Assembly: GCA_009779295.1 (NCBI GenBank)
Contig: WREN01000074.1
Span: 1 to 9,312 of the forward strand
DNA: 9,312 nucleotides
Direction of reading: 5' to 3'
Origin: Oscillospiraceae bacterium
Lineage (GTDB): Bacteria > Bacillota > Clostridia > Oscillospirales > CAG-272
A model generated the notes under the pieces. It saw only the letters and a program-made list of their open reading frames with translations. It was not told where the DNA came from and did not search any database. This document shows positions 1 through 5,930 of the stretch, piece by piece; positions within the stretch are counted from its first letter, which is position 1; every line of letters begins with the position of its first letter. The position numbers were made by a program, and so were the translations under genes.

Positions 1-1062
1 ATGCCGCTTATGCAATGGCTTCACGAAAAGATTTTCCCCGCCGAGGATAAATTGACCGCAGAAGACGTTTACACCGCGTCTAAGTTCGCGATCGCGGAAA
101 TGTTGAGGAATGGTATAGTTTCGTTCACGGAGATGTACAACGACTGCGACAGAATTTCGCAAGCCGCGATTGAAACGGGAATCAAGGCTAACATAAGCCG
201 TGCGTTGATGTTAAATCCAAGTATAAAAGATAACCATCGTTTCGATGAATCGGTCGATTTGTTCAAAAATTATCATAATACGGGGGACGGCAGAATAAAA
301 ATAGATATGTCCCTGCACTCCGAATATTTGAACACTTTCGAAGTCTGCCAAGAGTTCGCGGCGTACACGAAATCCATCGGCGCGAACATGCACGTCCACA
401 TCTCCGAAACGCTCGGCGAACACACCGAATGTATCGCACGTCACAACAAAACCCCCGCGCAATTCATGTACGATTCGGGCGTGTTCGACAATCCGACGCT
501 CGCGGCGCACTGCGTTCACGTGAGCAAGGAGGATATGGACATCTTCAAAGAGAAGAACGTTTCCGTCGCGCACAATCCGGTGAGCAATCTGAAACTCGGC
601 AGTGGTGTGATGGATTTGCCATCCATGTTGGAGAAGGGAATAAACGTCGCGTTCGGTACGGACGGCTGCGCGTCGAACAACACGCACGATATAATGAAAG
701 AGATGTACACCGCCGCGATCCTGCACAAAGGAGTGAACATGAAAGCGGACATTATTAAATCAAAAGACGTAATTAAAATGGCGACGGAAAACGGCGCGGT
801 TTCTCAATGCAGGAAAGATTGCGGGAAAATCGAAGCCGGCTGCAAGGCCGATTTGATTTTAATAAATCTGGACGAGATAAATAATCTGCCTTATTACGAT
901 ACGGACTCGGTCGTGTACAGCATGAACTCGTCGAATGTGGCGCTGACGATGGTTGACGGGAAGATTTTGTACGAAAACGGCGAGTTCACCACGCTTGATA
1001 TTGAGCGTTTAAAATATGAAATGAGGAATATTAGTGCGGAAAAATACGGCGCCATCAAGTAA
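1..1062 (+). CDS. mtaD: MtaD/TrzA-family amidohydrolase, probable SAH/MTA deaminase (5' end outside window)
   Basis: This is the C-terminal 353 residues of a cytosolic zinc amidohydrolase. Family members deaminate S-adenosylhomocysteine or 5'-methylthioadenosine to the inosyl forms, in recycling of the methionine cycle. Visible motifs are HVHISE (residues 131-136; a zinc His and the catalytic Glu), H170 in AAHCVH, and D221 in the GTDG motif, followed by the usual C-terminal AGCKADLIL segment (279-287) that rejoins the small beta domain. The Met at base 1 is not the true start. Homologues have roughly 60-75 more residues including an HxH zinc pair, and MPLMQWL matches the internal 'DDMPLMEWL' stretch of the family. 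The gene is therefore cut by the window edge, not degraded. Its GC content (about 55% by hand count at 661-720) exceeds most neighbours. The stop codon overlaps the next gene by 29 nt. The family is secure; the exact substrate (SAH, MTA or another aminopurine) is inferred. Confidence 0.87.
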   Translation: MPLMQWLHEKIFPAEDKLTAEDVYTASKFAIAEMLRNGIVSFTEMYNDCDRISQAAIETGIKANISRALMLNPSIKDNHRFDESVDLFKNYHNTGDGRIKIDMSLHSEYLNTFEVCQEFAAYTKSIGANMHVHISETLGEHTECIARHNKTPAQFMYDSGVFDNPTLAAHCVHVSKEDMDIFKEKNVSVAHNPVSNLKLGSGVMDLPSMLEKGINVAFGTDGCASNNTHDIMKEMYTAAILHKGVNMKADIIKSKDVIKMATENGAVSQCRKDCGKIEAGCKADLILINLDEINNLPYYDTDSVVYSMNSSNVALTMVDGKILYENGEFTTLDIERLKYEMRNISAEKYGAIK

Positions 1063-2650
1063 GAAAAACTTATTCTTTTCCGGCGTATTGATATTAACGT
1101 TATCGAATTTACTTATAAAAGTTATCGGAGCTATGTATAAAATCCCTCTAACCAATATCATCGGAGATGAGGGTATGGGATATTTTAGCGTAGCTAACCG
1201 TATATATGTTTGGTTTTATATGCTTTCCACCGCAGGCTTGCCGATAGCTTTGGCGAAAATGATTTCGGAAAGCCGCACGAAAAATAATATCCGCGAAATA
1301 AAAAAAATATATAATATCGCTCTGAAATCATTTTTGATTATCGGTTTTACCGGAATGGCGGTAATGATACTTGGCTCAAGGTTATTCGGAATAGCTATGA
1401 AATCCGAAGCGACGTACATGTGTATTATCGCAATCGCGCCGACATTGTTTTTTGTTTGCGTTTCGAGCGCGATGCGCGGATTTTTTCAAGGGTATCAGAA
1501 TATGTTCCCGACTGCGATTTCGCAAATCCTTGAAGCCGCCGGTAAATTGATTCTGGGAATTTTATTTACTTTATACGCGATGGATCAAGGATATGAATTG
1601 CCGTTAGTGGCGGCGTTCGCAATTGCCGGGCTTACGATCGGCGCGGCGGCAGGAATGTTGTTTCTTATGATCGTAAAATTTTTCCACAAAGATGAAATTA
1701 TTCAGGACGAATCTTTACCTGTTCGTGATAATAAATCTCTTCTAATAACGCTTGTGAAACTCGCCGTGCCTATAACTATAAGTGCGTCCATAATGAGTTT
1801 GACAGATTTAATCGACGTTTTTTTAATACTGCGGAGGTTGCAGGACATTGGATTTACTGAAGCAACTGCGCAAGCTATAAACGGAAATTACACCCAATAT
1901 GCTGTCACATTGTTAAATTTCCCTCCAATTCTGATTTATCCGATTTCATATTCGATAATGCCGTTGATTGCGGGAGCGTTAGCGGCGAACGATAAACTCA
2001 AAGCAATCACGGCAAGCAAAACGGCAATCAAAGTCGCGGCGATAATAGCGATTCCCTGCGCTTTGGGAATGTCAGTGCTTTCTAAACCGATACTTAATAT
2101 ATTCTTTGTAAGGGACGCATCCGTGGATATGGCGGCACCGTTATTATCTATTCTTGCGCCGTCGGTGTTTTTTATAGGAATGTTATCCGTCACGAACGCG
2201 ATATTGCAAGCGAACGGGTTTGTGAGGAAACCGATCATTTCAATGCTTTGCGGCGCGGCGGGGAAACTTATAATCAGCACGACGCTCATCGGAATACCCG
2301 CAGTCGGCATATACGGCGCGCCGATTGGAACGTTCGTGTGCTATCTGATAATCACGGCTATGAATTTATACTTCTTGTCAAAGTACGTGGGAATCACTCC
2401 GGGCATAATTAAAATATTTTTCCGCCCGTTGATAGCGGCGGTAGCGTGCGCGCTGGCGGCAATCGGAGCGAACTTGTTTTTTACAATGATAATCCCCGGC
2501 AGGATCGCTACATTGGGCTCTATCGCTGTCGCCGGATTAATTTATGTAATAATTCTCTTCCTTATTAAAGGCATAACGCAGGACGACATATTAATGATGC
2601 CAAAAGGAACCAAAATATTAAAAATATTACAAAAAATCAAATTGATGTAA
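1034..2650 (+). CDS. yabM: MOP-superfamily polysaccharide/lipid flippase, YabM/SpoVB type
   Basis: This 538-residue integral membrane protein has about 14 hydrophobic segments from residue 13 to near the C-terminus, the number expected of MVF/MOP flippases. The N-terminal signature is typical of the SpoVB/YabM/YtgP group: GDEGMGY (44-50), then STAGLPIALAKMISE (65-79). Proteins of this group are thought to flip undecaprenyl-linked glycans or peptidoglycan precursors across the membrane. The substrate here is unknown. The GTG start at 1034 is chosen because GAGGA (1023-1027) lies 6 nt upstream and the next Met (residue 34) would remove the first membrane segment. The start lies inside the preceding deaminase gene, which suggests translational coupling. 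Position directly before mazG matches B. subtilis yabM-yabN and supports YabM over SpoVB itself. No promoter of its own is apparent. Confidence 0.9.
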   Translation: MRKNTAPSSKKNLFFSGVLILTLSNLLIKVIGAMYKIPLTNIIGDEGMGYFSVANRIYVWFYMLSTAGLPIALAKMISESRTKNNIREIKKIYNIALKSFLIIGFTGMAVMILGSRLFGIAMKSEATYMCIIAIAPTLFFVCVSSAMRGFFQGYQNMFPTAISQILEAAGKLILGILFTLYAMDQGYELPLVAAFAIAGLTIGAAAGMLFLMIVKFFHKDEIIQDESLPVRDNKSLLITLVKLAVPITISASIMSLTDLIDVFLILRRLQDIGFTEATAQAINGNYTQYAVTLLNFPPILIYPISYSIMPLIAGALAANDKLKAITASKTAIKVAAIIAIPCALGMSVLSKPILNIFFVRDASVDMAAPLLSILAPSVFFIGMLSVTNAILQANGFVRKPIISMLCGAAGKLIISTTLIGIPAVGIYGAPIGTFVCYLIITAMNLYFLSKYVGITPGIIKIFFRPLIAAVACALAAIGANLFFTMIIPGRIATLGSIAVAGLIYVIILFLIKGITQDDILMMPKGTKILKILQKIKLM

Positions 2651-2665
2651 AGGAATTATAAAAAG

Positions 2666-3277
2666 ATGTATAAATTCAACGATTTACGGGCAATAATGGA
2701 ATTATTACGTTCAGAAAACGGTTGTCCGTGGGACAAGGAACAAACGCACAAAAGCATACGAAACAATTTCATAGAGGAAACATATGAAGTCGTCGAAGCC
2801 ATCGACAACGAAGATTCAGCTTTACTCCGAGAAGAACTCGGCGACGTTTTATTGCAGGTAATATTCCATTGCCGCATATCAGAGGAAGCGGGCGAATTTT
2901 CGGTTGACGAAGTCATTGATGAAATATGTAAAAAATTAATCGAACGCCACCCGCATATCTTTGCAGACGTGAAAGTTGAGAACACCGGAGAAGTTTTAAA
3001 AAATTGGGAAGCAATCAAACAAGAGAAAAAGGGAAGGGAAACAATTAAAGAAAAGCTCGAAGGCGTATCTAAAGCGTTACCCGCGCTCATGCGCGCGGCT
3101 AAGCTTTCAAAAAAATCCGGTATGGAAATCGAAGAATTGGAAATTTCTGCTAACGAAGAATCCATTGGAGAAGAGTTATTTAAGCTGTCCGCGTACGCCG
3201 AAAAACATAATATTAACGCCGAACAGGCATTATTTACCAAATGTGAGAGATTTATTGAAAATTTTTTAGAAAATTAG
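2666..3277 (+). CDS. mazG: MazG nucleoside triphosphate pyrophosphohydrolase, single-and-a-half domain form
   Basis: MazG hydrolyses NTPs to NMP plus pyrophosphate and is regarded as a house-cleaning enzyme in the cytosol. The first MazG domain (about residues 3-110) is intact: GCPWDKEQTH (19-28), the metal-binding EExxE (E37, E38, E41), ExxD (E57, D60), and the ERHPHIFAD segment (93-101). The second domain (about 128-203) is short. It keeps LPALMRAAKLSKKSG and the closing AEQALFTKCERFIENF helix but lacks most of the long glutamate helix, and has GEELF where GDLLF is usual. The length of 203 residues compares with about 260 for E. coli MazG, and the N-terminal tetrapyrrole-methylase domain of B. 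subtilis YabN is absent. The SD AAAGGA (2649-2654) overlaps the yabM stop and is 11 nt from ATG, a slightly long spacing. It is probably cotranscribed with yabM. Confidence 0.92.
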   Translation: MYKFNDLRAIMELLRSENGCPWDKEQTHKSIRNNFIEETYEVVEAIDNEDSALLREELGDVLLQVIFHCRISEEAGEFSVDEVIDEICKKLIERHPHIFADVKVENTGEVLKNWEAIKQEKKGRETIKEKLEGVSKALPALMRAAKLSKKSGMEIEELEISANEESIGEELFKLSAYAEKHNINAEQALFTKCERFIENFLEN

Positions 3278-3298
3278 GAAAAATTTTTACAAAATCTC

Positions 3299-3327
3299 TT
3301 GAAAATTATTGAAAATAATGTTATACT
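3299..3327 (+). promoter_or_regulatory. Sigma-A-type promoter of hup with dyad in the spacer
   Basis: TTGAAA (3299-3304) and TATACT (3322-3327) are separated by exactly 17 bp, and TG at 3319-3320 makes an extended -10. The spacer holds a perfect 6-bp inverted repeat, ATTATT (3305-3310) GAA AATAAT (3314-3319). TTGAAAAT also occurs at 3255, 3299 and 3309, the last two one helical turn apart. Strong independent transcription suits an abundant protein such as HU. The SD for hup, AAAGGTGA (3353-3360), is 7 nt before the ATG. Confidence 0.75.
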
Positions 3328-3367
3328 ATCAAAGACATGATATAAATCATAGAAAGGTGAGTAAAAA

Positions 3368-3643
3368 ATGATTACCAAGACAAATATTATTGATGCTGTC
3401 GCAAAAAAAACAGGATTAAAAAAGAAAGATGTTGAAGCATCCGTTAATGCGTTTATTGAAGTAATAGGAGAATCAATCGCTCAAAGCGAAAAAGTGCAAA
3501 TTGTTGGATTTGGAACTTTTGAAGTAAAAGAGCGCGCTGCCAGAACGGCAAGGAATCCGCGTACCGGTGAAGCCATAGATGTTGGTCCATCCAAACATAT
3601 ATCATTTGCGGCGGGTAAATCATTAAAAGATTCCGTGAACTAA
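3368..3643 (+). CDS. hup: HU-family DNA-binding protein
   Basis: This 91-residue histone-like nucleoid protein is of normal family length. It binds DNA without strong sequence preference, as a dimer, and bends and compacts the chromosome. The hallmarks are all present: an N-terminal helical dimerisation half (residues 3-38), GFGTF (47-51), the DNA-intercalating arm with NPRTGE (N63, P64, R65) including the conserved proline P64, and the closing FAAGKSLKDSVN helix. It is a single-domain HU rather than IHF, judged by the unextended termini and Firmicutes context. It lies between mazG and rqcP, the usual clostridial arrangement, and has its own strong promoter, so it is probably transcribed far above its neighbours. 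A bulged hairpin follows the stop codon. Confidence 0.97.
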   Translation: MITKTNIIDAVAKKTGLKKKDVEASVNAFIEVIGESIAQSEKVQIVGFGTFEVKERAARTARNPRTGEAIDVGPSKHISFAAGKSLKDSVN

Positions 3644-3663
3644 AACAGTAGAGAACTGTAGTT
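3638..3663 (+). repeat. Bulged hairpin between hup and rqcP
   Basis: AACTA (3638-3642) pairs with TAGTT (3659-3663), and CAGT (3646-3649) pairs with ACTG (3655-3658), leaving an AAA bulge and a 5-6 nt loop. The stem includes the hup stop codon. No T-run follows, so it is not a standard terminator. It could mark RNA processing or attenuation that separates abundant hup RNA from rqcP, which has no good SD of its own. This role is inference. Confidence 0.3.
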
Positions 3664-3667
3664 AATA

Positions 3668-3910
3668 ATGAGGCTCGATAAATTTTTAAAAGTATCCCGC
3701 ATTATTAAAAGGCGTACTGTCGCCAATGACGCGTGCGATAACGAGCACGTTACCGTAAACGGCAGAAACGCCAAAGCATCTTATGATGTTAAAGAAAATG
3801 ATATATTGGAAATAACATTTGGCGAAAGAAAGTTGAGAGTTAAGGTTCTCAGCGTTAAAGAACACGCATTAAAGGCAGACGCGGCGTCGATGTATGAGGT
3901 GATAAATTAA
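3668..3910 (+). CDS. rqcP: RqcP-like S4-domain RNA-binding protein (YabO)
   Basis: This small 80-residue protein consists almost entirely of one S4 domain: MRLDKFLKVSRIIKRRTVA (1-19), the VTVNG turn (28-32) and ENDILEITFG (43-52). In B. subtilis the orthologue (RqcP, formerly YabO) binds obstructed 50S subunits with RqcH and supports alanine tailing of stalled peptides. The assignment rests on size, on the S4 sequence resembling heat-shock protein 15/YabO, and on its place between mazG/hup and divIC. The ATG at 3668 fits the S4 N-terminus exactly, but no clear SD precedes it, so translation may depend on coupling with hup or on local structure. The codons after its stop remain open in the same frame up to divIC. 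Confidence 0.9.
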   Translation: MRLDKFLKVSRIIKRRTVANDACDNEHVTVNGRNAKASYDVKENDILEITFGERKLRVKVLSVKEHALKADAASMYEVIN

Positions 3911-4048
3911 GAATATTTTTATATACCACATAACGCCGACGCACAATATCAACACATTGATCCGCAACACCATGATTTTAACGGTATTGAGGATGTTGTA
4001 GTTTTGGCTAATACAGCATCCTCATGCGAACCGTACCAGGAGAAGTAT
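3911..4048 (+). other. Stop-free stretch in place of yabP-yabQ
   Basis: These 138 bases sit where B. subtilis and many Clostridia carry yabP and yabQ. They contain no stop codon in the frame shared by rqcP and divIC. The reading would be 46 codons, unusually rich in His, Gln, Asp and Pro (e.g. IDPQHHDFNGIEDVVVLA). The only conventional start in that frame is TTG at 4004, with no SD. It could be an N-terminal extension of DivIC, a remnant of a deleted gene, or chance. The GIEDVVVL segment faintly recalls the GV.DV.SF start of YabP, but this is too short to claim homology. Confidence 0.35.
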
Positions 4049-4345
4049 ATGTTCAAATTAAAATTAAATATGAATTTCAGGATGAATTTTTTTGTCAAAA
4101 CGGCAATTTTTACTTTTATTTTCTTTTGTATCATATCAATTATAAATTTGCAGTTTAATTTAAAAGAATTAAAAAATGAAAGAATTTCGCTTGAACAAAG
4201 AATTTCCGATTCAAACGATATAATTGAACAATTATCCGACCAGCTTGCTCAGCCGTACGATGACGAATATATCAAACGTATAGCGAAAGACAAGTTGAAT
4301 TACCGTATGCCCGATGAAATTATTTATTATAACGATTTATTAAAG
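4049..4345 (+). CDS. divIC: Septum formation initiator DivIC (FtsB/DivIC family)
   Basis: This bitopic membrane protein of the division machinery pairs with FtsL and DivIB at the septum. From the ATG at 4049 the product has 99 residues. A short basic cytoplasmic tail (1-13) is followed by one membrane segment (14-33), an extracellular coiled coil (about 37-68) and the family's C-terminal YIKRIAKDKLNYRMPDEIIYY segment. The ATG at 4049 is preferred over the in-frame TTG at 4004 because AGGAG (4038-4042) sits 6 nt before it and the cytoplasmic tail then has normal length. The TTG would add 15 residues (ANTASSCEPYQEKY) and has no SD. The stop codon is at 4346-4348. Context between rqcP and yabR matches the conserved cluster. 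Confidence 0.88.
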
Positions 4346-4375
4346 TAGAAACCGCAAACTGCGGATGTAGTTCTA
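4346..4375 (+). repeat. Hairpin just before the yabR ribosome binding site
   Basis: CCGCA (4352-4356) pairs with TGCGG (4360-4364) over a 3-nt AAC loop. An outer arm TAGAA (4346-4350) pairs with TTCTA (4371-4375), ending where the SD AAAGGAGGAG (4375-4384) begins. No T-run follows, so it is not a terminator. It could influence yabR translation or RNA stability. It may also be chance. Confidence 0.3.
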
Positions 4376-4395
4376 AAGGAGGAGCAATTAACTGC

Positions 4396-4851
4396 ATGTC
4401 AATTGAAGTTGGCGTAATATTAGAGGGGAAAGTTACCGGTATTTCTAATTTCGGTGCGTTCATAGCGCTGCCGGACGGGAAAAGCGGTATGGTACATATT
4501 TCAGAAATATCATCAAATTATGTCAAGGAAATCCGCGATTACATTAAAGAAGGGGATCAAGTTAAAGTAAAAGTAATCTCTGTTGACGAACGCGGGAAAA
4601 TAGGGCTTTCAATCAAAAAGGCTCAGGAAGAATCAGCGCCTCCGGAAGTAAAAAAATCTATAGACGCGCCGGTAGAGTATATCAATCCGAATTCAAAGAA
4701 ACGTTCCGCAACAAGTACGGGCGACGCTTTTGAGGATATGCTGAATAAATTCAAAGCGGACAGCGACGAAAAAATATCCGATTTGAAAAAAGTAACGGAT
4801 TCAAAACGCAGCAGCGCAGGTTTTCAAAGAAAAAACACAAACAAATATTGA
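4396..4851 (+). CDS. yabR: S1-domain RNA-binding protein, YabR type
   Basis: The product has 151 residues. An OB-fold S1 domain occupies about residues 3-76 (VGVILEGKVTGISNFGAF, then GMVHISEIS at 32-40 and GKIGLSIKKA at 67-76). A hydrophilic, lysine- and serine-rich tail (77-151) follows, longer than in B. subtilis YabR. The N-terminus MSIEVG matches YabR, which fixes the ATG at 4396. The strong SD AAAGGAGGAG (4375-4384) is 11 nt away, a long spacing. Its cellular role is not well established; the S1 domain suggests binding to RNA or the ribosome. It closes the conserved yabM-yabR block. Its TGA stop overlaps the -35 box of the next promoter. Confidence 0.9.
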   Translation: MSIEVGVILEGKVTGISNFGAFIALPDGKSGMVHISEISSNYVKEIRDYIKEGDQVKVKVISVDERGKIGLSIKKAQEESAPPEVKKSIDAPVEYINPNSKKRSATSTGDAFEDMLNKFKADSDEKISDLKKVTDSKRSSAGFQRKNTNKY

Positions 4852-4890
4852 TTTATTTTTAATAATAGGTTATAATGTATACTGTATAAC
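4848..4890 (+). promoter_or_regulatory. trxB promoter with overlapping symmetrical site
   Basis: TTGATT (4848-4853) and a perfect TATAAT (4871-4876) are 17 bp apart. A 22-bp imperfect palindrome lies over the -10 box and the likely start point: GTTATA (4869-4874) pairs with TATAAC (4885-4890) around a central GTATAC (4877-4882), 9 of 11 positions matching. The same stretch reads as period-7 repeats TATAATG, TATACTG, TATAACA. An operator for a repressor is plausible, but no regulator can be named. Confidence 0.75.
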
Positions 4891-4922
4891 AATAGATGTT
4901 GTACAGTTTATTTTATTTTGTA

Positions 4923-4943
4923 GGGCAAACCTTGTGTTTGCCC
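4923..4943 (+). repeat. REP-like palindrome in the trxB leader
   Basis: A perfect 8-bp inverted repeat, GGGCAAAC (4923-4930) and GTTTGCCC (4936-4943), has a CTTGT loop. It lies 3 nt before the SD AAAAGGA (4947-4953). It is GC-richer than its surroundings, and the TAGGGCAAAC..GTTTGCCCG form resembles dispersed short palindromes seen in many copies in other genomes. Only one copy is visible here. No T-run follows. Confidence 0.55.
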
Positions 4944-4961
4944 GTGAAAAGGACGAATTTT

Positions 4962-5855
4962 ATGTACAATGATATAACAATAATCGGTGCTGGACCTGCC
5001 GGAATGTCCGCCGCAGTTTACGCGGCGCGCGCAGGATGCAGCGTTGCGCTGATCGAAGAAACGGTTCCGGGCGGGCAGATTGTTACAACCAATGAAGTGA
5101 ATAATTATTTGGGTTTCATCAATATCGACGCGACCGAACTCGCTTTAAAGATGGCGGAACACGTAAGCAGTTTCGGTATCGATATAAAATATGAATCCGT
5201 GAAAAGTATCGATGTCAGCGGAGAAATTAAAAAAGTTTTCACGAAGAAGAATATTTACGAATCGAAGGTCGTGATAATCGCGGCCGGAGTTAAGCGGCGT
5301 ATGCTGGATGTCGAAGGTGAAATGAAATTCCGCGGACGCGGAGTTTCATATTGCGCGGTGTGCGACGGAATGTTTTTCAAGGATAAAACTGCGGCGGTTG
5401 TAGGCGGCGGGTTTACGGCTATCGAGGACGCGATGTATCTTTCGAACATCTGCAAAAAAGTTTATCTGATACACAGAAGAAACGAATTCCGCGCGGAAGG
5501 TACGATTATCGAACAGCTTAAAAACTATAACAATATAGAATTAGTAATGAATTCCGTAGTGACTTCAATCGACGGCGATAAAAAATTCGATGCGATTATG
5601 GTGAATAATGAACGGCAAATCGAACTCGACTGTGTTTTCGTTGCGATCGGTATGGAACCGTCCGCGCAATTTATTACAAGTGATATTCATTGCGACGAAA
5701 ATAATTATATCCTAACCGACGAAAACATGATGACGAATATAAACGGCGTATTCGCGGCGGGGGATATTCGCAAATCGAATTTGAAACAAATAATCACGGC
5801 GGCTTCCGACGGCGCTATCGCCGGAACCAAAGCCGCGAAGTATGTAAAGGAGTAA
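4962..5855 (+). CDS. trxB: Thioredoxin-disulfide reductase
   Basis: This 297-residue flavoenzyme passes electrons from NADPH through FAD and a redox-active disulfide to thioredoxin in the cytosol. The FAD-binding motif is IIGAGPAGMSAA (7-18). The active site is CAVCD (C131, C134). The nucleotide-binding glycine motif is GGGFTAIED (148-156), and HRRNEFRA (171-178) is the basic motif that favours NADPH. A C-terminal FAAGDIR (264-270) completes FAD binding. The ATG at 4962 is chosen because AAAAGGA precedes it by 8 nt and the FAD motif then starts at the usual distance. The longer frame from TTG at 4896 would translate through the leader palindrome. No thioredoxin gene is present in the window. 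It is the first gene of the unit continuing to the acetyltransferase. Confidence 0.93.
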   Translation: MYNDITIIGAGPAGMSAAVYAARAGCSVALIEETVPGGQIVTTNEVNNYLGFINIDATELALKMAEHVSSFGIDIKYESVKSIDVSGEIKKVFTKKNIYESKVVIIAAGVKRRMLDVEGEMKFRGRGVSYCAVCDGMFFKDKTAAVVGGGFTAIEDAMYLSNICKKVYLIHRRNEFRAEGTIIEQLKNYNNIELVMNSVVTSIDGDKKFDAIMVNNERQIELDCVFVAIGMEPSAQFITSDIHCDENNYILTDENMMTNINGVFAAGDIRKSNLKQIITAASDGAIAGTKAAKYVKE

Positions 5856-5860
5856 CGGAA

Positions 5861-5904
5861 TCCCACCACCGCTGCGGCGGTCCCCCTCCCTTTAACAAGG
5901 GAGG
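5861..5904 (+). repeat. Dispersed-repeat-type element between trxB and the amidohydrolase
   Basis: This compact GC-rich stretch contains two hairpins: ACCGC (5868-5872) with GCGGT (5877-5881), and a perfect 8-bp stem CCTCCCTT (5885-5892) with AAGGGAGG (5897-5904) over a TAAC loop. This CCACCACCGC..CCTCCC..GGGAGG layout is of the kind found as many copies in some clostridial genomes (from memory, not searched). No T-run follows, so it should not terminate transcription by the usual mechanism. Confidence 0.5.
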
Positions 5905-5930
5905 TAATGGAGGTAAAGAAAGGAATTAAC

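Noticed and set aside
211..726. Long minus-strand open frame (171 codons) opposite the deaminase gene
   Set aside because: It lies in the most GC-rich part of a clearly coding gene, reads as arginine/valine-rich low-information protein, and has no motif. It is the antisense shadow of the real frame.
2656..3240. Minus-strand open frame of 194 codons opposite mazG
   Set aside because: It almost exactly mirrors mazG and is serine-rich, as expected from the reverse of Glu/Lys-rich codons. The plus-strand product has full MazG motifs.
4870..4884. PerR- or Fur-type box at the trxB promoter
   Set aside because: The left half TTATAAT matches a PerR half site only because it contains the -10 box. 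The right half TATACTG does not match ATTATAA.
4896..4961. Longer trxB start at TTG 4896
   Set aside because: It would begin only about 13 nt after the predicted RNA start without an SD, and would translate the palindromic leader. ATG 4962 has an SD and places the FAD motif normally.
5885..5904. Hairpin after trxB as a rho-independent terminator
   Set aside because: The stem is good but is followed by TAATGGAGG, with no T-run, and the next gene's SD lies only 13 nt beyond.
5907..5930. Amidohydrolase start at ATG 5907
   Set aside because: The GGGAGG of the repeat hairpin ends only 2 nt before it, too close to serve as an SD. ATG 5931 has a correctly spaced GAAAGGA and begins the usual beta strand.
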